Assembly (NCBI RefSeq): GCF_000426845.1 | Contig: NZ_AUGD01000009.1 | Span: forward strand, 1-64,000 | DNA length: 64,000 bases | Source: Bradyrhizobium sp. in8p8 | GTDB taxonomy: Bacteria; Pseudomonadota; Alphaproteobacteria; Rhizobiales; Xanthobacteraceae | Direction: 5' to 3' | Part shown: one piece after another, positions 25,010 through 32,731 of the stretch | How positions within the stretch are numbered: the stretch's first letter is position 1 | How the letters are laid out: each line of letters starts with the position of its first letter | Made by a program: the position numbers and the translations under genes | Notes under the pieces: model-generated | What the model saw: the letters and a program-made list of their open reading frames with translations, nothing else | Database searches by the model: none | Told to the model about the DNA's origin: nothing

Positions 25010-25216
25010 GCTCGACGGCAGCACAATCGGGCCGGACCTTGCCGGCGGACCGAAGACGGCCATGGAACGTGAAGGCCGCGACAACCCGGATCGGGGCGCG
25101 ACCGGGCGCGTTTATGGGCGATGCGGTGGGGCAAAGTCAACCGAGGCAAGCAGCTAAAATCGCCCTCTCCGACGCCGAAATTGCCATATTCCGGAACCCA
25201 TGACAGAAGCGAGCCC

Positions 25217-26047
25217 ATGAAGGATCGAAAATTCGGCCCCAAAGGGTCTCGCGGGGGAACTAAGCCCTTCAACCGGCCGGGGAAATCGGCTGGCCGGCCG
25301 GCTTGGCGCGACCGCGAATCGCATCTCGACGGCCCCGTCATTCTCTATGGCTGGCACACCGTCACGATGGCACTCGCCAACCCTCGCCGCCGGATCCGAA
25401 AGCTGACGCTGACCGAAAACGCCGCGCGGCGCCTTGCGGAAGAGAACATCGAGACCCGCGTGGCGCCGGAGATCGTGCGGCCCCAGGAGATCGATCGGCT
25501 GCTGTCTCCCGACGCCGTGCATCAGGGCCTTCTGGCGGAGGCCGATCCGCTGCCCTCGCCGGACATCGAAACCCTCGAGCAGGAAGGCATGGTGCTGGTG
25601 CTCGACCAGATCACCGATCCGCATAATGTCGGGGCCATCCTCCGCTCGGCCGCAGCTTTCGACGTGAAGGCGATCGTCACCACCGCGCGGCACAGCCCCG
25701 AAGCGACCGGCGTGCTGGCCAAGGCCGCCTCCGGCGCGCTCGAGCTGGTCCCGATTGTCACGGTGCAGAACCTCGCCCGCGCGCTCGCCGCATTGAACGA
25801 GCGCGGCTTCCAGACCGTGGGTCTCGACAGCGAAGGCAGCGAGGACATCAGCGACGTCGCGCTGCGCGAGCCGCTTGCACTGGTGTTGGGAGCCGAAGGC
25901 AAGGGCCTCAGGCAGTTGACGCGCGAGACCTGCAGCGTTGTGGCAAGGCTTGATATGCCCGGCGAGATCAAGAGTCTCAACGTCTCCAACGCCGCCGTGC
26001 TCGCGCTCTATGTCGGCGCAAGCCGGCTCGGCCTGATGAAGCGCTAG
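25217..26047 (+). CDS. rlmB: 23S rRNA 2'-O-methyltransferase, TrmH/RlmB family
   Basis: A 276-residue SPOUT methyltransferase; RlmB methylates the 2'-OH of G2251 in 23S rRNA. A basic 40-residue N-terminal extension (KDRKFGPKGSRGGTKPFNRP) precedes the substrate-binding domain, and SPOUT motifs are NVGAILRSAAAF, LVLGAEGKGLRQLT and LNVSNAAVLALY, forming the trefoil knot. The ATG at 25217 is chosen at the start of the basic extension; in-frame codons upstream are not convincing. A tRNA 2'-O-methyltransferase (TrmH) role is the alternative. It lies beside tRNA-Tyr, a common arrangement in related genomes. Confidence 0.9.
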   Translation: MKDRKFGPKGSRGGTKPFNRPGKSAGRPAWRDRESHLDGPVILYGWHTVTMALANPRRRIRKLTLTENAARRLAEENIETRVAPEIVRPQEIDRLLSPDAVHQGLLAEADPLPSPDIETLEQEGMVLVLDQITDPHNVGAILRSAAAFDVKAIVTTARHSPEATGVLAKAASGALELVPIVTVQNLARALAALNERGFQTVGLDSEGSEDISDVALREPLALVLGAEGKGLRQLTRETCSVVARLDMPGEIKSLNVSNAAVLALYVGASRLGLMKR

Positions 26048-26089
26048 CGCTTTAGGTACCCGCATATCCGGACGATACCATACTACGCC

Positions 26090-26130
26090 TGTTTTGCCCG
26101 ACGGATCAAATCGAAATATCTCTTTTTCCG
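26090..26130 (+). repeat. TTTTGCCCGAC dispersed motif, copy 2
   Basis: TGTTTTGCCCGACGGATC followed by a CGAAATATCT stretch, the same motif as at 524-556. It lies 43 bases after the RlmB-type gene in a 262-base intergenic region that otherwise holds only the terminator at 26253-26284. Confidence 0.4.
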
Positions 26131-26252
26131 AAATCTTGAACTCAAACAACGAGCCAATGAGCGACGATCGCTCATGTCGGCCTCATTGCGCTTCAAGTCC
26201 TTGATTTCACTGTTCCCGGCTACTGTGCATGGGGTTGTTTTGAAGTTAAAGC

Positions 26253-26284
26253 AAAACGCCCGTCCGCATCATGCGAACGGGCGT
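26253..26284 (-). terminator. Rho-independent terminator
   Basis: The stem ACGCCCGT/ACGGGCGT, extended by imperfect pairing across a short loop, is followed on the minus strand by TTTTGC. It ends the transcript of the Gly/Tyr-rich secreted protein gene that stops at 26310. Confidence 0.7.
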
Positions 26285-26309
26285 CCCGCAAAACTCAACC
26301 GGTCAAAGA

Positions 26310-26822
26310 TCAGTAATAGCGGCGCAGCACGCGGTGACCGCCATAGTAGTGCGGCGCGTGGCGATGGGCGTAGCCATGACGATGAGCATGGCCGTAGTGC
26401 GTGCGCGGCAGATAGCCGTAACGCGGGCCGTAGCCGTAGCGATATGGACGGTAGTACGGACGGCGATAGGGATAGGCGGCCGGCGGCGCGACCGCAGCGG
26501 CACGATAGCCATAGCCGTAGCCATAATTGGCGGGCGCGACGACGGCGTCCTCGCGGTAGGTCGGATAAGGCGCGAAGGCGCCCGGACCGGTGTAGGTCGG
26601 GCCCTGGTTGACGTAGTAATACTGCGTGGCCGGCTCGGCGAGACGCTCATAGGCGCCATAACCATAACCGTAGCCATACCCGTAACCGCCGCAGCCGGTG
26701 TTGCAGCCGGAATAGACCGGCGCGACGGGCGCGCAGGTGGTGAAGCCGCAGGCCGCGGCGGGCGCGGTGGCCGCGAACGTCACGGCAACTGCCGCAACCA
26801 GTCCCGAAATCATCTGACGCAT
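26310..26822 (-). CDS. Secreted Gly/Tyr/His-rich protein
   Basis: A 170-residue exported protein with a signal peptide (MRQMISGLVAAVAVTFAATAPAAA), then low-complexity sequence: repeated YGYG units near residues 46-57, PYRRPYYRPYRYGYGPRYGY and a His-rich tail HYGHAHRHGYAHRHA. Four cysteines lie within CGFTTCAP and GCNTGCGG. AGGAGAG precedes the ATG. Such compositions suggest a surface or metal-binding, possibly adhesive polymer-like protein. No catalytic domain. It may form a transcript with the next upstream gene (42 bases away). The family is not recognised. Confidence 0.75.
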   Translation of the reverse strand: MRQMISGLVAAVAVTFAATAPAAACGFTTCAPVAPVYSGCNTGCGGYGYGYGYGYGAYERLAEPATQYYYVNQGPTYTGPGAFAPYPTYREDAVVAPANYGYGYGYRAAAVAPPAAYPYRRPYYRPYRYGYGPRYGYLPRTHYGHAHRHGYAHRHAPHYYGGHRVLRRYY

Positions 26823-26863
26823 TACTCTCTCCTGTTGATTTCCGTTTTTTCGATTTTCGTTTC

Positions 26864-27349
26864 TCAACCCGGCGGCCTGCCGGGCAGTTCTGTACGCGGC
26901 CGCGGCCGAGGCGGCCGTGGTCGCTCGTTGATCTCGGGCGCGTAGATCACCGGCGGAGAATCGACGGGCGGGTCCATCTGCGCAGGCAGCGGCGCAGACG
27001 ACGCGCCCCAACTCTGATGGTAGCTTTCGGCGGGCTTGGGCAATTTACGGTTGGCGGGCGGCTCGACCTCGAGCCGGCCGTAGCCCGGCCGCAGGCCGAG
27101 TGTCGGATAGTAATGGCCGACGTGGTCGGGTTGCCGCTCGGCGATATAGCGCCCGCCATAGATCGTCGGCTGCACTTGCTGATTTTTGCCGAGGCCCCAG
27201 GTGCCTTCGACCACGCTGTAGGACGCGTCGATGTTGTTGATGATGATCGGCACGCCGGGGCGGCCGGGAACGACGATCTCGAAGCCCTCGCCGGCGAGCG
27301 CCGCCGCAGGCAGACCGATCAGAAAGGCGGCGAGCGTTACAGCACGCAT
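26864..27349 (-). CDS. Secreted Pro/Arg-rich hypothetical protein
   Basis: A 161-residue exported protein with signal peptide MRAVTLAAFLIGLPAAALAG. The mature part has FEIVVPGRPGVPIIINNIDA, a Gly-Arg-rich middle and a Pro/Arg tail (RPRPPRPRPRTELPGRP). It contains the residues GHYYPTLGLRPGYGRLEVE, a pattern of short strands. No family assigned. It precedes the Gly/Tyr-rich gene by 42 bases on the same strand, so the two are probably co-expressed surface proteins. Confidence 0.7.
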   Translation of the reverse strand: MRAVTLAAFLIGLPAAALAGEGFEIVVPGRPGVPIIINNIDASYSVVEGTWGLGKNQQVQPTIYGGRYIAERQPDHVGHYYPTLGLRPGYGRLEVEPPANRKLPKPAESYHQSWGASSAPLPAQMDPPVDSPPVIYAPEINERPRPPRPRPRTELPGRPPG

Positions 27350-27631
27350 GACGGGATCCCGGGTTGTCCGGCGACAAGCTAACCGATCGCGACGCAGAGA
27401 GGGTTAAGGCCTGCTCACCAAATTCCGGTAAGCCTAACGTGCGAGGATCGCCCGCTCCTCAAATGCTGCAAGACGAGCTAGCGAAGCGTTAACGCGCTGG
27501 ACCTTGCAGGCGGAACAGAGTTCACGCGCTCACGTCCGTTTGACTGTTCGCCCGCGAAAATCCCAAGGTGCATCGGAACGTCCGACGCGGCCAGCGTTTA
27601 GCCCCCGTCAACAGATTGGGAGCGAAGAACC

Positions 27632-28105
27632 ATGAAGATCAAGCTTCTCGGGGCTACGGCGGTTGCAGCGACCATGCTGGCGGGTTCTGCCATGGCGCAA
27701 GCGGTCGTCACCAATCCTGGCCGCTGCTCGGCGCAATTCCCGAATGCAAACTGCCAGAACCTCGGCCCCGGTAACCCATACACCGATGGCGGGTATCGCG
27801 ATCGCCGCGCGTCCTATGGGCAGACCAGCGGCGGTTGGAATAATGATTGGAACAGGAGTCGCACCGGCTTCTGGCCGACCGACGTCGCGGCCGGCGTAGC
27901 CGGCGCCGCAATCGGCACCGCCGGCGCAATTGCCACGGCTCCGTTCCGCGCGTGGGACAATTCCTACGCCTACGACAATTCGTGGGACCGCGGCTGGCAC
28001 AATCGCGGATGGGACAACCGTACCTATGCACAGCGCAACGGCTTCGTCTGCACGCCCGGCACCTACTTCAGGGGCGAGGACGGCCGCCGTCACATCTGCC
28101 AGTAA
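27632..28105 (+). CDS. Secreted Asn/Trp/Arg-rich protein
   Basis: A 157-residue exported protein. Signal peptide MKIKLLGATAVAATMLAGSA. The middle has GYRDRRASYGQTSGGWNNDW and a Gly/Ala-rich hydrophobic segment DVAAGVAGAAIGTAGAIATA of possible membrane-associated type, then repeated WDRGWHNRGWDNRTY and a C-terminal VCTPGTYFRGEDGRRHICQ with two cysteines (disulfide likely), reminiscent of BA14K-like proteins. GGGAGCGAAGAACC precedes the ATG. An EcfG-like sequence with a short spacer lies at 27575-27598. Function unknown. Confidence 0.75.
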   Translation: MKIKLLGATAVAATMLAGSAMAQAVVTNPGRCSAQFPNANCQNLGPGNPYTDGGYRDRRASYGQTSGGWNNDWNRSRTGFWPTDVAAGVAGAAIGTAGAIATAPFRAWDNSYAYDNSWDRGWHNRGWDNRTYAQRNGFVCTPGTYFRGEDGRRHICQ

Positions 28106-28130
28106 GGCGGCTTGAACCGAACACGACCCA

Positions 28131-28155
28131 TCAGGCGGCCCGCGAGGCCGCCTGA
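28131..28155 (+). terminator. Terminator-like hairpin
   Basis: A perfect 10-bp stem TCAGGCGGCC/GGCCGCCTGA with a 5-base loop, 25 bases after the secreted-protein gene. Only TTCATG follows, so the T-run is weak. It probably still marks the end of that transcript. Confidence 0.6.
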
Positions 28156-28275
28156 TTCATGTCTTGCGACAGCGGCTTTCCGGTTCTGGCACTTTCCAAT
28201 CAAGTCTGGTATTGCGACGCGCATGGGAGGACGGTCCCGGCGCGAGCCGACTTCTGCCTCCGCATCTCAAGCTTC

Positions 28276-28350
28276 GCCGGCTTAGCTCAGCGGTAGAGCA
28301 GCGGTTTTGTAAACCGAAGGTCGGGGGTTCAATCCCCTCAGCCGGCACCA
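28276..28350 (+). tRNA. tRNA-Thr (anticodon UGU)
   Basis: 75 nt including encoded CCA. Acceptor GCCGGCT pairs with AGCCGGC, D-arm GCTC..GAGC, anticodon loop TTTGTAA (UGU), T-arm GGGGGTTCAATCCCC. It reads ACA codons. It lies between the secreted-protein gene and a convergent methyltransferase gene. Confidence 0.97.
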
Positions 28351-28389
28351 GCTTTGACGCCGTTTCAATCCGAAGCCTTCAGCGCGCAG

Positions 28390-29100
28390 CTATGTGCGGC
28401 TCTCGGGTTTCGCCTCCGGCAACTGATCCAGCCGCCAGAGCCCGAGGCTCTTGTCGCGCCATCCGCCATCGCCCTCCTCGCACCGCTCGTTGATCGAGGC
28501 GTGCGGCGCCTGCCATTCGAACGGCGCCTTCTCCATGTTCAGCGCCCGCCAGTCGCCGTCCTCGCAATCCTGATTTTGCTCCCATTCGGGAAAGGTGGTT
28601 GCGAGCAGAAAGCGCGCGCCGCTCGCACGAAAATTCCTGACTGCGCGAGCGATGTTGGCGAAACTGAGATGCACCAGACAATCGCGGCAGAGAACCACGT
28701 CCGCGCGCGGCAGCGCATCGCGCGTGATGTCGCCGACAATAAACCGGGCGGATGAACCGGCACCTTCAACGCGCCGGCGATTGGCCTCGATCAGCGACTG
28801 CACGATGTCAACACCGGTGTAATCGACATCGAGTTCGAGCCGGCCGATCCATCCCGCATCGCCGCAGGGCGCATCCAGCAGCGAGCGCGCGCCGAGCCGT
28901 TGCAGCAGCGGAGGAAACGCTTCCCGGATCGCGCTGGTTGCGGGGTCCTCCGAACCGAGGCCAGACACCGAAGTGGCTGCGCCCCAAAGGTTGGTACGCT
29001 CGATGCGCTCGAACCGGGCGGCGAGATCGAGGCCCGCGAAATTCTCGCGGTCGGCGACGAAACGTTCGTGCGCGAGCACGGGAGGTCGATGGGAGATCAT
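28390..29100 (-). CDS. SAM-dependent methyltransferase (class I)
   Basis: A 236-residue enzyme. Motif I is LLDAPCGDAGWIG at about residues 74-86, followed by VDYTGVDIVQSLIE (motif II acidic residue) and GDITRDALPRADVVLCRDCLVHLSF (motifs III-IV). The substrate-binding C-terminus contains NMEKAPFEWQAP. GAGG eight bases before the ATG at 29100 supports the start; an upstream TTG is poor. The target cannot be deduced; similar proteins modify small molecules or sugars. It is divergent from an EcfG-driven small gene. Confidence 0.85.
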   Translation of the reverse strand: MISHRPPVLAHERFVADRENFAGLDLAARFERIERTNLWGAATSVSGLGSEDPATSAIREAFPPLLQRLGARSLLDAPCGDAGWIGRLELDVDYTGVDIVQSLIEANRRRVEGAGSSARFIVGDITRDALPRADVVLCRDCLVHLSFANIARAVRNFRASGARFLLATTFPEWEQNQDCEDGDWRALNMEKAPFEWQAPHASINERCEEGDGGWRDKSLGLWRLDQLPEAKPESRT

Positions 29101-29192
29101 CGGACGAGCCTCATGCGAAGTCGCCAGCCAGTGTAACAGCCCATACGCAGCGTCCTGAATCGCCAAACGCCGTCGATCGATGAGACCGTCCC

Positions 29193-29218
29193 GGAACCAA
29201 AGACGTGCATCGCTCGTT
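29193..29218 (+). promoter_or_regulatory. EcfG-type promoter (GGAAC-N17-CGTT)
   Basis: Exact match to the alphaproteobacterial general-stress sigma factor EcfG consensus, 36 bases before the ATG of the 63-residue gene at 29254. The predicted start of transcription is near 29226, which would place an upstream in-frame ATG at 29227 at the very 5' end and favours the ATG at 29254 as the real start. Confidence 0.65.
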
Positions 29219-29253
29219 CTCGACCCATGCGGATCAGGGAAGAAAATCGAAAC

Positions 29254-29445
29254 ATGTTTCTGCTGACGGCGGTGGCGCTGTGCTGTAGCGCCGTGGCCGG
29301 CACGGTCGCGATGTTCGAACCAACGCCAGCACCTCTTCCTGCAAAGCAGGTCGCCCAGCGCATGGCGATCGAAGCCTCCGCCCAGACGCCGGTCCGGGTC
29401 GTCGGCGCGCCATTCGAACCCAATGTCAATCCCAGCGAGCGGTAG
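29254..29445 (+). CDS. Small exported or membrane-anchored hypothetical protein
   Basis: A 63-residue protein, MFLLTAVALCCSAVAGTVAMF, then PTPAPLPAKQVAQRMAIEAS. The hydrophobic N-terminus is a signal or anchor sequence, and the C-terminal part is soluble. The ATG at 29254 has AGGGAAGAA upstream, and the EcfG-type promoter at 29193 fits it. It is probably a stress-induced small protein. No known family. Confidence 0.65.
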   Translation: MFLLTAVALCCSAVAGTVAMFEPTPAPLPAKQVAQRMAIEASAQTPVRVVGAPFEPNVNPSER

Positions 29446-29448
29446 CGC

Positions 29449-29613
29449 TCACCTCGGCGAAGCCTTCGTGCCCTCCTCGGGCCGGCCATAGGCACGCGCC
29501 AATTCTTCGACAAACGCGATCACCTCCGCCCGCTTCTCGCGCGGCAGCGACAGGAACGCACGGATGAGCCTCAGGCCCGCCGCCTCGTCCGACCGTTCTT
29601 CTCCTGCAACCAT
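29449..29613 (-). CDS. Small conserved hypothetical protein
   Basis: A 54-residue soluble protein: MVAGEERSDEAAGLRLIRAF followed by LSLPREKRAEVIAFVEELAR. The amphipathic helix LRLIRAFLSLPREKRAEVI resembles C-terminal parts of some small regulator proteins, but no DNA-binding motif is visible. No strong ribosome site precedes the ATG; a longer N-terminus is possible. It is divergent from the 124-residue gene at 29714 and convergent with the small EcfG gene. Confidence 0.45.
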   Translation of the reverse strand: MVAGEERSDEAAGLRLIRAFLSLPREKRAEVIAFVEELARAYGRPEEGTKASPR

Positions 29614-29713
29614 GCGCTTAATGTCGGATACCCGGGAAAAATATGCAATCCCTTGCAAACCTGCTTGATTCAACGCAGCCGCTTTGCTCGAATAAGAGCG
29701 GCTGAGGTGGATC

Positions 29714-30088
29714 ATGAAATGGATCAGGGAGCGCGACGCACTGATCGCGCAGACACTCTCCTTCGTCCAATCCATGACCGGCAGGAAGGATGTCGTCCTT
29801 CAGCCGGAGACGCCAGCGGCTGGCACACCCATCTCGATGGACCTCATCGCCATGATGGCGGTCACCGCCGATATCGAAGCGCCACAAGAACCCCCTTCAC
29901 CCCGGTCCACGCCTCCTGCCCTGCCCTGGGCGAGCGGCGATTTCCGCATCGAGATGCAGGCCCGCATCGCCAATTTCCGCAAGCACCAGGAGCGCTTCGA
30001 GCGCGAGCGGGAAGAATATTGCGCGGCGACCCTGACCAAATTGCGTGCCGCCCTCCGTGACGCCTCCGGCCGACCGGTCAAGAAATAA
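29714..30088 (+). CDS. Hypothetical soluble protein
   Basis: A 124-residue protein starting MKWIRERDALIAQTLSFVQS, with a Pro-rich linker (EAPQEPPSPRSTPPALPW) in the middle and a basic, helical C-terminus (IANFRKHQERFEREREEYCA, LRDASGRPVKK). GAGGTGGATC precedes the ATG, so it is likely translated. The layout of helix, Pro-rich linker and coiled helix is typical of small rhizobial hypotheticals. Function unknown. Confidence 0.65.
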   Translation: MKWIRERDALIAQTLSFVQSMTGRKDVVLQPETPAAGTPISMDLIAMMAVTADIEAPQEPPSPRSTPPALPWASGDFRIEMQARIANFRKHQERFEREREEYCAATLTKLRAALRDASGRPVKK

Positions 30089-30098
30089 CCCGCCCGGC

Positions 30099-30206
30099 TT
30101 ACAGCCAGGACCACACCAGCCAGAGATTGGCCGCGCAGGCGCCGAGCAGCGCCAGCGTGAGCGGCAGAAGCATGTGTCCGCAGGACGTTTTCAGGTCGCT
30201 CGTCAT
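30099..30206 (-). CDS. Very small single-span membrane peptide
   Basis: A possible 35-residue peptide, MTSDLKTSCGHMLLPLTLAL then LGACAANLWLVWSWL, one hydrophobic span with a short polar N-terminus. There is no clear ribosome site, and the ATG 12 bases upstream (MFSA...) is an alternative. Listed with low confidence because the hydrophobic pattern is regular. Confidence 0.3.
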   Translation of the reverse strand: MTSDLKTSCGHMLLPLTLALLGACAANLWLVWSWL

Positions 30207-30329
30207 GGCGGAAAACATCCGCTGATTCCGGCCGACGAGTCCCAGGGATTCTTTTTTCCGGGATTCAGGACTCGTTAAAGACTCAGGGCACGCCGTCCCG
30301 ATCACGGCGCCGTGATCGAGCCCGAAGCC

Positions 30330-30355
30330 GGAACCCCATACGGCGCAAACTCGTT
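30330..30355 (+). promoter_or_regulatory. EcfG-type promoter (GGAAC-N17-CGTT)
   Basis: Exact consensus with 17-base spacing, 25 bases before the ATG at 30381. Transcription should begin near 30362, consistent with the ribosome site GGAGCGGG just before the ATG and excluding an upstream start at 30312. Confidence 0.65.
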
Positions 30356-30380
30356 AACGGGCATTCTCGGAGCGGGAAAA

Positions 30381-30635
30381 ATGCCCTACGCCCTATTCTG
30401 CAACGACGCCCAGATCAGCAAGGCCTATCCGAGCGAATCCGACGTCTGGAAGCTCGCGCAACGGAGTGGTCTCGTCGTGGACGTGGCGGCGGATGACGAG
30501 CGGGCCGGCCCGCGCCGGATGCTCGACAACGATTACGAGATCGCGCCCTGCCAGGCAGCACAGGGCGAGGACCCCGCCAAGAACAAGGCTGAGGCAGACC
30601 AGCAGTCCAGGATGGAGCTCGAACTGAAGTCTTGA
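30381..30635 (+). CDS. Conserved hypothetical protein, probably stress-induced
   Basis: An 84-residue soluble protein: MPYALFCNDAQISKAYPSES, then DVWKLAQRSGLVVDVAADDE, and an acidic C-terminal half (QGEDPAKNKAEADQQSRMEL). It resembles a Bradyrhizobium family of small proteins with conserved N-terminus MPYALFCNDAQISKA, known to me only as hypothetical. The EcfG-type promoter directly upstream suggests membership of the general stress regulon. Confidence 0.75.
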   Translation: MPYALFCNDAQISKAYPSESDVWKLAQRSGLVVDVAADDERAGPRRMLDNDYEIAPCQAAQGEDPAKNKAEADQQSRMELELKS

Positions 30636-30660
30636 CGGGCTGGCCGAGCCGGAGCGGAGC

Positions 30661-30903
30661 TCAGGGCGTGGCCGCCGCAAGCGAGGCCTGCTCGCCCGGC
30701 ATGGCCACGCAGGCCTTGCGGCGATGCAGCCCACGGATGGCGCCCGTAACCTTCAGGACCTTGCCCGACGGACACGACGCGTCCTTGACGAAGGCCACCT
30801 CATAGGGTGCCAGCATCAGAGGCTCGGATTTGAGGATTGTCTGTGCAGAGCACGGCAGGCAAAAGAAGCTCGAGAGCATCGCCGCCGACACCAAAATACG
30901 CAT
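30661..30903 (-). CDS. Small exported protein with cysteines
   Basis: An 80-residue protein with signal peptide MRILVSAAMLSSFFCLPCSA, then mature SEPLMLAPYEVAFVKDASCP and GAIRGLHRRKACVAMPGEQA. Two mature cysteines (DASCP and KACVAM) may form a disulfide. The pattern suggests a small periplasmic protein. An EcfG-like sequence with 15-base spacing lies just upstream (30938-30961 on the minus strand). Function unknown. Confidence 0.65.
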   Translation of the reverse strand: MRILVSAAMLSSFFCLPCSAQTILKSEPLMLAPYEVAFVKDASCPSGKVLKVTGAIRGLHRRKACVAMPGEQASLAAATP

Positions 30904-31087
30904 GTCCGTCGTCCCACCAGCCCGGTAATTCTCATATAACGCGTTCCGGAGCGCGAGTTCCCTACGTCGCAAAAATTATTTTTGCTTTACCCATGCCCCA
31001 TGACGTCCGTGAGAAGGCGCGTCAGCTTCGTTTGCAAGCAAATGACGCGCCAGATGGTTCATACAAGGCGAATAAAGGTAGGCAAAT

Positions 31088-31113
31088 GAAAGGCCGGCGG
31101 AGGCCGGCCTTTC
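31088..31113 (-). terminator. Rho-independent terminator
   Basis: A symmetric GC-rich stem, GAAAGGCCGGC/GCCGGCCTTTC, with a loop of about four bases. On the minus strand the stem ends in TTTC, giving a T-run within the stem. It ends the outer-membrane protein gene that stops at 31139. Confidence 0.75.
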
Positions 31114-31138
31114 ATCGATCCTATGATTGCCGTCGGCA

Positions 31139-31846
31139 TCAGTAGCGCGACGCCGCCGGGCCACCCCAGCCGAAGCGGTAGTTCACACCGACCTTGACGG
31201 TATGCTCGTCCTCCCGACCCCGTACGCCGACGACGTCGGCCGGGCCGGAGGTGAAGGTGGTGCTGCCAAAATTGTAGTACTGGTACTCAGCCTTGGCCGA
31301 CCAGCTCGGGGCGAACATGTATTCAAGGCCGGCGCCGACGGTATAACCGTCCTTGCTGTTGCCGCTCGTGGTGAAGGCCTGAGGCACACCGGCGATGTTG
31401 ACGCCGAGATTGTTGTTCCGCCAGGCATAACCGCCCTTGGCATAGAGCAGCGTCGGCCCCCAGGTGTAGCCGATACGGCCGGTCACCGATCCGATCTGGT
31501 CGGTGTTGGAGGTGACCTGCGTGCCGAGCGGGAAAGTGACGCCGTTGTTGTTGGTCGGCAGCCAGGAATACTGGGCCTCGATACCCATCACCCAGTTGGG
31601 TGCGAACTGGTAGTCGAAGCCGCCCTGCACGCCGCCCATGAAGCGGGCGTCGCTCGACTGGAAGCTGTTGTCGCCGGCAAACGCGCCGCCGACATGGCCG
31701 CCGATGTAGAACCCGGTCCAGTTATAGATCACCTGCGGGGGCGTGTAGGCCGGAGCCTTGGCGTAGGGGCGCGGCTGCATGTCTGCGGCTGCGGCCGGCG
31801 CGACCAGCGCAAGCAGAGCGGCTGCACCCAATAAAATCGACTTCAT
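31139..31846 (-). CDS. Outer membrane beta-barrel protein (Omp25/Omp31-like)
   Basis: A 235-residue porin-like protein with signal peptide MKSILLGAAALLALVAPAAA. The mature part starts DMQPRPYAKAPAYTPPQVIY, then NWTGFYIGGHVGGAFAGDN, a sequence shared by Rhizobiales Omp25/Omp31-like eight-stranded barrels. Alternating strands continue (FDYQFAPNWVMGIEAQYSW, GRIGYTWGPTLLYAKGGYAW) to the C-terminal VKVGVNYRFGWGG. GGGGATG precedes the ATG; MI at 31852 is an alternative start. It is likely a structural outer-membrane protein. Confidence 0.9.
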   Translation of the reverse strand: MKSILLGAAALLALVAPAAAADMQPRPYAKAPAYTPPQVIYNWTGFYIGGHVGGAFAGDNSFQSSDARFMGGVQGGFDYQFAPNWVMGIEAQYSWLPTNNNGVTFPLGTQVTSNTDQIGSVTGRIGYTWGPTLLYAKGGYAWRNNNLGVNIAGVPQAFTTSGNSKDGYTVGAGLEYMFAPSWSAKAEYQYYNFGSTTFTSGPADVVGVRGREDEHTVKVGVNYRFGWGGPAASRY

Positions 31847-32108
31847 GATCATCCCCGTTCTTTCATTTGCGACACTCGGGAAACAACGTGGCGTGAATTG
31901 GGTTGCTTCGCGGCGATGCCGGAACGTTGATCGTTCGTTACTGTGACGGCGTGGCAACACTGCGAATTTGTTCCGTCACGTCGCCTGCGCAAGGCCGCCG
32001 CAACGATTTGTCGCAAGACGAAACCATCCCGTTCAAAGCTCGGCGACATGTGATCGAGCGGCCCCGGCTGCTTCTGCCTAGCACGAAGCCCTAAAGACGG
32101 GCTTTGTG

Positions 32109-32531
32109 CTACCGCGTCATCTTTTCCAGTTCCGGAAAGGGGGCGTAAACCGCACCGGCGCAGAGATCGCTGGTGCGGTCGACCACGCGGTCCGCCCGGC
32201 CGTTGACGAAGACCACGGCGCGTTCCCGCATGGCCTTGTAGCTGCCATCGGTCTCCCGCGGGGTGAAGTGCAGGCAGCTCACATAGAACTGCCGGCCACC
32301 GACCTCGCGCTGCACAGGTTCGGCCATGCTGGCATCGCGCACGCCGACCGGATTGTTGAGATAGGTCCGCATCAAGGCCAGCGTGTCGCTCCGGAAATTG
32401 TCGGGAAACGGCTGCGGTCCGCCCGCTTGGGTGCCGCCCATCAGCGTTGGGCGGTCACCATCGCTGCCGAAACATGCCGCAAGCGCCAGCGGCAACGCCA
32501 GGATCACCGCACATCTCGCCAATCTCCTCAC
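32109..32531 (-). CDS. Putative lipoprotein
   Basis: A 140-residue exported protein. The N-terminus MRRLARCAVILALPLALAAC ends in a lipobox (LAAC), so Cys20 is probably lipidated. Mature part: FGSDGDRPTLMGGTQAGGPQ, then DTLALMRTYLNNPVGVRDAS and FYVSCLHFTPRETDGSYKAM. The start is GTG with GGAGAG upstream. Two further cysteines in the mature part may pair. No family recognised with certainty. Confidence 0.75.
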   Translation of the reverse strand: MRRLARCAVILALPLALAACFGSDGDRPTLMGGTQAGGPQPFPDNFRSDTLALMRTYLNNPVGVRDASMAEPVQREVGGRQFYVSCLHFTPRETDGSYKAMRERAVVFVNGRADRVVDRTSDLCAGAVYAPFPELEKMTR

Positions 32532-32731
32532 AGGCCGCTCTCCGCTCGATCAGATCAGGAGACGTTCTAGCCCCAAGCCTGCTCGAAGGGAATTCGCTTG
32601 CCACGAAGCGAACAACGCACCGGCCGCCGCCGACGCCTCGCACTTTCGCACGAGACCTGGCGAACGGTCCGGGCCAGAAATCCGCGCGCGGCGGCGGGCA
32701 ATGCAAGGATGCCGCCGCGCGGGACCGGTCG

